From Sphingomonas sp. PP-F2F-A104-K0414 (GTDB lineage: Bacteria; Pseudomonadota; Alphaproteobacteria; Sphingomonadales; Sphingomonadaceae): DNA of 64,000 bases. Of this stretch, positions 60,964 to 64,000 are shown piece after piece (positions within the stretch are counted from its first letter, which is position 1; the number at the start of each line of letters is the position of its first letter). The position numbers were made by a program, and so were the translations under genes. Location of the stretch: positions 496,001 through 560,000 of the forward strand of contig NZ_SLYD01000003.1 in the NCBI RefSeq assembly GCF_004340945.1, in the 5' to 3' direction. Below the pieces are notes generated by a model. That model made no database searches. It was given only the letters and a program-made list of their open reading frames with translations, and was not told where the DNA came from.

Positions 60964-62061
60964 TTATTCCTCGGACCGTATCAGCACAGCTTCCCCGATA
61001 AGGAAGAACAGCAGGAACGGCGCCCACGCGGCGAGAAACGGTGGATAGGCGCCAAGATTCCCCATCGCCAACGCAAAATTATCTGCGACGAAGAACGCAA
61101 ACCCTAGTCCCATCCCGATCACCGCGCGCACGAACAGCTTGCCCGATCGCGCGATACCGAACGCCGCGACCGCTCCCAGCAACGGCATCAACACCGACGA
61201 CAGCGGCCCTGACAGCTTGTGCCATAGCGAGCCCTCGAGCGCCTTGGTCGGGCGTCCGGCATCGGACAGGTCGCCGATCGCCGCCTTCAATGCGCCGAAC
61301 GACAACCCATCCGCATCGACGCTCGCCAGCGTGAACTGATCCGGCCGTACGTCCTTCGCGATCACGATCGAGCCGAGGTTGGTAACGGTACCGCGCGCCA
61401 CATCGAACCGCGTCGCAGGTTCGACCAGCCAGCCACCACCGGCGCGCTTGCCGTGATCGGCACGCAGGATCGCGACGAGGTTGCCACCGGTACGATCGTA
61501 CAGCGTGATCCCACCCAGCCGCGTCGCATCGCCGCGCCCGCGGATCTGATTGACCTCGATCAGATCGTCGCCATCGCGCACCCACACGTTGGCGCGGTCG
61601 CCGCGGTCGATCGGCAGCTTGCCGTAATTCACCTTCTGCCACTGGTTCAGCGTCGCGGTGGAGCGCGCCACGACCCGGTCGTTGAACGCGAAACTGATCA
61701 CCGCCACCCCGAGGCTCGCGACCAGCAGCGGCGCGAGCACCTGATGCGCAGACAGTCCCGAACCCTTCAGCGCGACGATCTCGCTATTCTGGTTCATCGT
61801 GATCAGCGTCAGGATCGTCCCCAGCAGCACCGAAAAGGGCAGGAACCGCGACACGATCTGCGGCACGCGCAGCGCGACATATTGCCAGACCTGCGCATCG
61901 CCATTGCCGGGATAGGCAAGGATATCGCCCGACTCGCTCAGGAGGTCGAGCGCCTGGAGCACCAGCACCAACGCGGCCAGCACGGCGAACGTCCGCACCA
62001 GGAACATCCGTCCCATGTAGATCGCGACCGTGCGCGACGGGAAGAAGCTGACGGTTTTCAT
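60964..62061 (-). CDS. lptG: LPS export ABC transporter permease LptG
   Basis: The 365-residue protein has six membrane helices with a periplasmic domain between helices 3 and 4. Family features: GRMFLVRTFAVLAALVLVLQALDLL at the start, the coupling region NSEIVALKGSGLSAHQVLAP and RSGKLFVRAVIGMGLGFAFF near the end. With LptF and LptB it extracts lipopolysaccharide from the inner membrane. Its ATG overlaps the lptF stop (ATGA). Confidence 0.94.
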   Translation of the reverse strand: MKTVSFFPSRTVAIYMGRMFLVRTFAVLAALVLVLQALDLLSESGDILAYPGNGDAQVWQYVALRVPQIVSRFLPFSVLLGTILTLITMNQNSEIVALKGSGLSAHQVLAPLLVASLGVAVISFAFNDRVVARSTATLNQWQKVNYGKLPIDRGDRANVWVRDGDDLIEVNQIRGRGDATRLGGITLYDRTGGNLVAILRADHGKRAGGGWLVEPATRFDVARGTVTNLGSIVIAKDVRPDQFTLASVDADGLSFGALKAAIGDLSDAGRPTKALEGSLWHKLSGPLSSVLMPLLGAVAAFGIARSGKLFVRAVIGMGLGFAFFVADNFALAMGNLGAYPPFLAAWAPFLLFFLIGEAVLIRSEE

Positions 62062-63263
62062 GCGGTCTTGCTCGTCTGCGACTTGGGCCGGAAGCCCGGA
62101 ATGCGCTTGGTGATCGCCTTGAACGTCTTCGAGAACACGCGTTCGAGCGCACCGATCGGTTGCCCGCCTGGCACATAGGCGATGGTGTAATACATCCACA
62201 GGATCAGCCCGGCGAAGATCGTGAACGGCACCCACAGCGCGATGATCGGGTCGATCCGGCCAAGCTCGCCGACGTCCGCGGCATACTGGTTCACCTTGTG
62301 ATAGGTGACGATCATCACGATCGACAGGAACACGCCCAGCGCGGACGAAGATCGCTTCGGCGGCACGCCAAGCGCTAGCGCGAGCAGCGGCAACAGGAAC
62401 ATCGTCGCGACCTCGGCGAGGCGGAAATGGAATTCCGACCGGCTGCCGTCGCGTTGCTCCAGCGTCGCGCCGCGCTGACCCTGTTTGGCCAGTTCGGGCA
62501 GCGTATATTCGAGATTGCGACCGCCGCGGCTGCGGAAGCTCTCGAACTTGGGCAGGTTGATCGGCAGATCGTGGCTGGTGAAGGTCAGCACGCGCGGCGT
62601 CTTGAACTCGGGCTTGTCGTGGACGAGCGTGCCGTTGGCGAGGCGGAAGATGATGACGTTGGGATCGTCGGTCGCCAGGAACTTGCCCTTCTCCGCGGTG
62701 ACGCCCAGCCAGTCGCCAGTCTGGGTCGATGCATGGACGAAGATGCCAGACAGCTCGCGGCCCTTGTCCTTGCTCTCCTCGATCCGCAGCGTCATCCGCT
62801 GGCCGAGATTGGTGAACTCGCCGACTTTGATCGATGCGCCGAGCGCACCCGTGCGCAGCTCGAACCGCAGGCCCTCGTAATAATAGCGGGCGATCGGCTG
62901 GACATAGCCGACGATCGCGAGGTTCAGCAGCGCCAGCGCGATCGTGTACATGTACGGGACGCGCAGCAGCCGATTGTAGCTCATGCCGACGCCACGCAGC
63001 ACGTCCAGCTCGGACGAGGTCGACAGCCGCCGGAACGCGAGCAGGATGCCGAGCATCAGCCCGATCGGGATGCCAAGCCCCAGATATTCGGGCAGCAGAT
63101 TGGCGAGCATCCGCCACACGACGCTGATCGGGCCGCCTTGCGTCGCCACGAAATTGAACAGCCCGAGCATGCGATCGAGCACGAACAGCATGACGGCGAT
63201 CAGCAGCGTCGAGAACAGCGGCACCGCGATCAGCCGGGCCATGTAGCGGTCGATGGATTTCAT
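62058..63263 (-). CDS. lptF: LPS export ABC transporter permease LptF
   Basis: The 401-residue protein begins at MKSIDRYMARLIAVPLFSTLLIAVMLFVLD. It has six membrane helices, the coupling helix STSSELDVLRGVGMSYNRLLR and a periplasmic beta domain (about 110-270). It is the partner of LptG in LPS transport and is translated just before it. The upstream frame to 63311 is not LptF-like. Confidence 0.94.
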   Translation of the reverse strand: MKSIDRYMARLIAVPLFSTLLIAVMLFVLDRMLGLFNFVATQGGPISVVWRMLANLLPEYLGLGIPIGLMLGILLAFRRLSTSSELDVLRGVGMSYNRLLRVPYMYTIALALLNLAIVGYVQPIARYYYEGLRFELRTGALGASIKVGEFTNLGQRMTLRIEESKDKGRELSGIFVHASTQTGDWLGVTAEKGKFLATDDPNVIIFRLANGTLVHDKPEFKTPRVLTFTSHDLPINLPKFESFRSRGGRNLEYTLPELAKQGQRGATLEQRDGSRSEFHFRLAEVATMFLLPLLALALGVPPKRSSSALGVFLSIVMIVTYHKVNQYAADVGELGRIDPIIALWVPFTIFAGLILWMYYTIAYVPGGQPIGALERVFSKTFKAITKRIPGFRPKSQTSKTA

Positions 63264-63352
63264 GCGCGGGTTGGGCTCGGTATGCTGGGTCGCGCGGGTA
63301 TAGGGGCGCACGCGCTAGGCGTCATCCTCAATCGCAACGCATCAATGAACGA

Positions 63353-64000
63353 TCATTCCGCGGCGATCGGGTGGTTCGTCTCGCGGCGCTCGGCGGCCAT
63401 CGCCGTCAGGACCGCGCGCTCCAGGCCGTTGAGCGTGAAGGGTTTACGCAGCACCTCGTGCCCGCCGAACTGCGCGACGTTCACTTCGCCGGCAAACCCG
63501 GTTACGAACAGCACCGCGACGTGCGGATAGAGCGGGGATAGCGCGGCGATCATCTCGGGCCCGGTCTGGCGGGGCATCAGCACGTCGGAAATGATCAGCC
63601 CGATCCCCGGGTTCGCCGCCAGCAGCGCGGGCGCCGCAAGCGGATCGTCGCACGCGATCGGATGATGGCCAATCTCCTCCAGCGCGCCGGTCGTCGCGGC
63701 CAGCACGCGCGGATCGTCCTCGACCACCAGGATCTGCAACGTCTCGGGCATCGTCGGTGCGATCGGCTCGACCATCGCGATCGGGACGGTCGGCAGGGGC
63801 GTTGCAACCAGCTCGGCGGCGCGGGGGAAATAGAGCGTGACGGTCGTCCCTTCGCCCGGTGCGGAGACGATGCCGACTTCGCCGTGCAACTGCTGGACCA
63901 GCGCGAAGATCTGGCTGAGCCCGAGCCCGGTGCCCTTGCCGACTTCCTTGGTGGTGAAGAACGGCTCGAACACGCGCTCGGCGACGTCGGGCGCCATCCC
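63353..64000 (-). CDS. Hybrid sensor histidine kinase, C-terminal part (continues beyond window)
   Basis: The frame is open at the window edge. It holds the end of a HATPase domain (FEPFFTTKEVGKGTGLGLSQIF, the F and G2 boxes) followed by a receiver domain (ILVVEDDPRVL; phospho-Asp in IGLIISDVLMPRQTGPEM; Lys in VLRKPFTLNGLE). The sensor part lies outside. The stop is 89 bases from the lptF start, on the same strand. Confidence 0.88.
   Translation of the reverse strand, partial: GMAPDVAERVFEPFFTTKEVGKGTGLGLSQIFALVQQLHGEVGIVSAPGEGTTVTLYFPRAAELVATPLPTVPIAMVEPIAPTMPETLQILVVEDDPRVLAATTGALEEIGHHPIACDDPLAAPALLAANPGIGLIISDVLMPRQTGPEMIAALSPLYPHVAVLFVTGFAGEVNVAQFGGHEVLRKPFTLNGLERAVLTAMAAERRETNHPIAAE

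Noticed and set aside
60964-63117. A single 717-codon frame running through both lptF and lptG regions
   Set aside because: Its first half is lptF read in the wrong frame; only the part from 62061 down is LptG, and lptF has its own complete frame.

Overview
The window looks like a chromosome segment of a Sphingomonas-type alphaproteobacterium. GC content is high. The general stress response locus carries phyR, nepR, phyP and ecfG in a sphingomonad arrangement. The run nagZ-scpA-scpB-tatABC, the tamAB pair and the many palindromic intergenic repeats also fit this group. No database search was possible, so genus-level placement is inference.

The window has two halves. Positions 1 to about 24,200 are accessory. 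They hold a broken chimeric gene (light-sensing kinase front joined to a DUF885 peptidase tail), a small J-domain protein, a KAP NTPase with a GcrA-like DNA-binding front, an arsenic-resistance operon (arsR-arsC-arsB-ynfA-arsH), an orphan rodA copy, nhaA with a divergent OxyR-like regulator that lacks the sensing cysteine, an IS110/IS1111 element, a 1,513-residue Avs-like defence ATPase, a PIN nuclease and a large tyrosine integrase. The integrase lies beside the 3' end of a tRNA-Glu gene, which marks the right edge of an integrated island. The modules are separated by a dispersed ~55-bp repeat (five copies), and the IS element sits inside one copy.

From tRNA-Glu onward the content is mostly core: recJ, a prolyl 4-hydroxylase-like oxygenase, an RcnB-like periplasmic protein, an orphan [2Fe-2S] subunit, a sugar MFS transporter, a glutarate-catabolism pair (CoA-transferase and glutaryl-CoA dehydrogenase), a small regulatory cluster with an S24 repressor, tamA-tamB, nagZ, scpAB, tatABC, the stress-response locus, glnE-bcp, an M23 peptidase, erpA, xthA, a fatty acid desaturase, lptF-lptG and the tail of a hybrid histidine kinase. 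Convergent or co-directional gene ends are often filled with long palindromic repeats of at least six families.

The stress-response locus (46.7-51.5 kb) is the most coherent regulatory unit. PhyR, NepR, EcfG and the phosphatase-like kinase PhyP are all present. Sequences matching the EcfG promoter (GGAAC-N16-CGTT or one mismatch) precede an entericidin gene, nepR and an apparently unannotated small RNA. That RNA would be ~95 nt, with two perfect stem-loops bearing C-rich loops able to pair with Shine-Dalgarno sequences. A second NepR-like small protein is encoded convergently to ecfG. The small RNA and the defence-type genes of the island are the most interesting leads.
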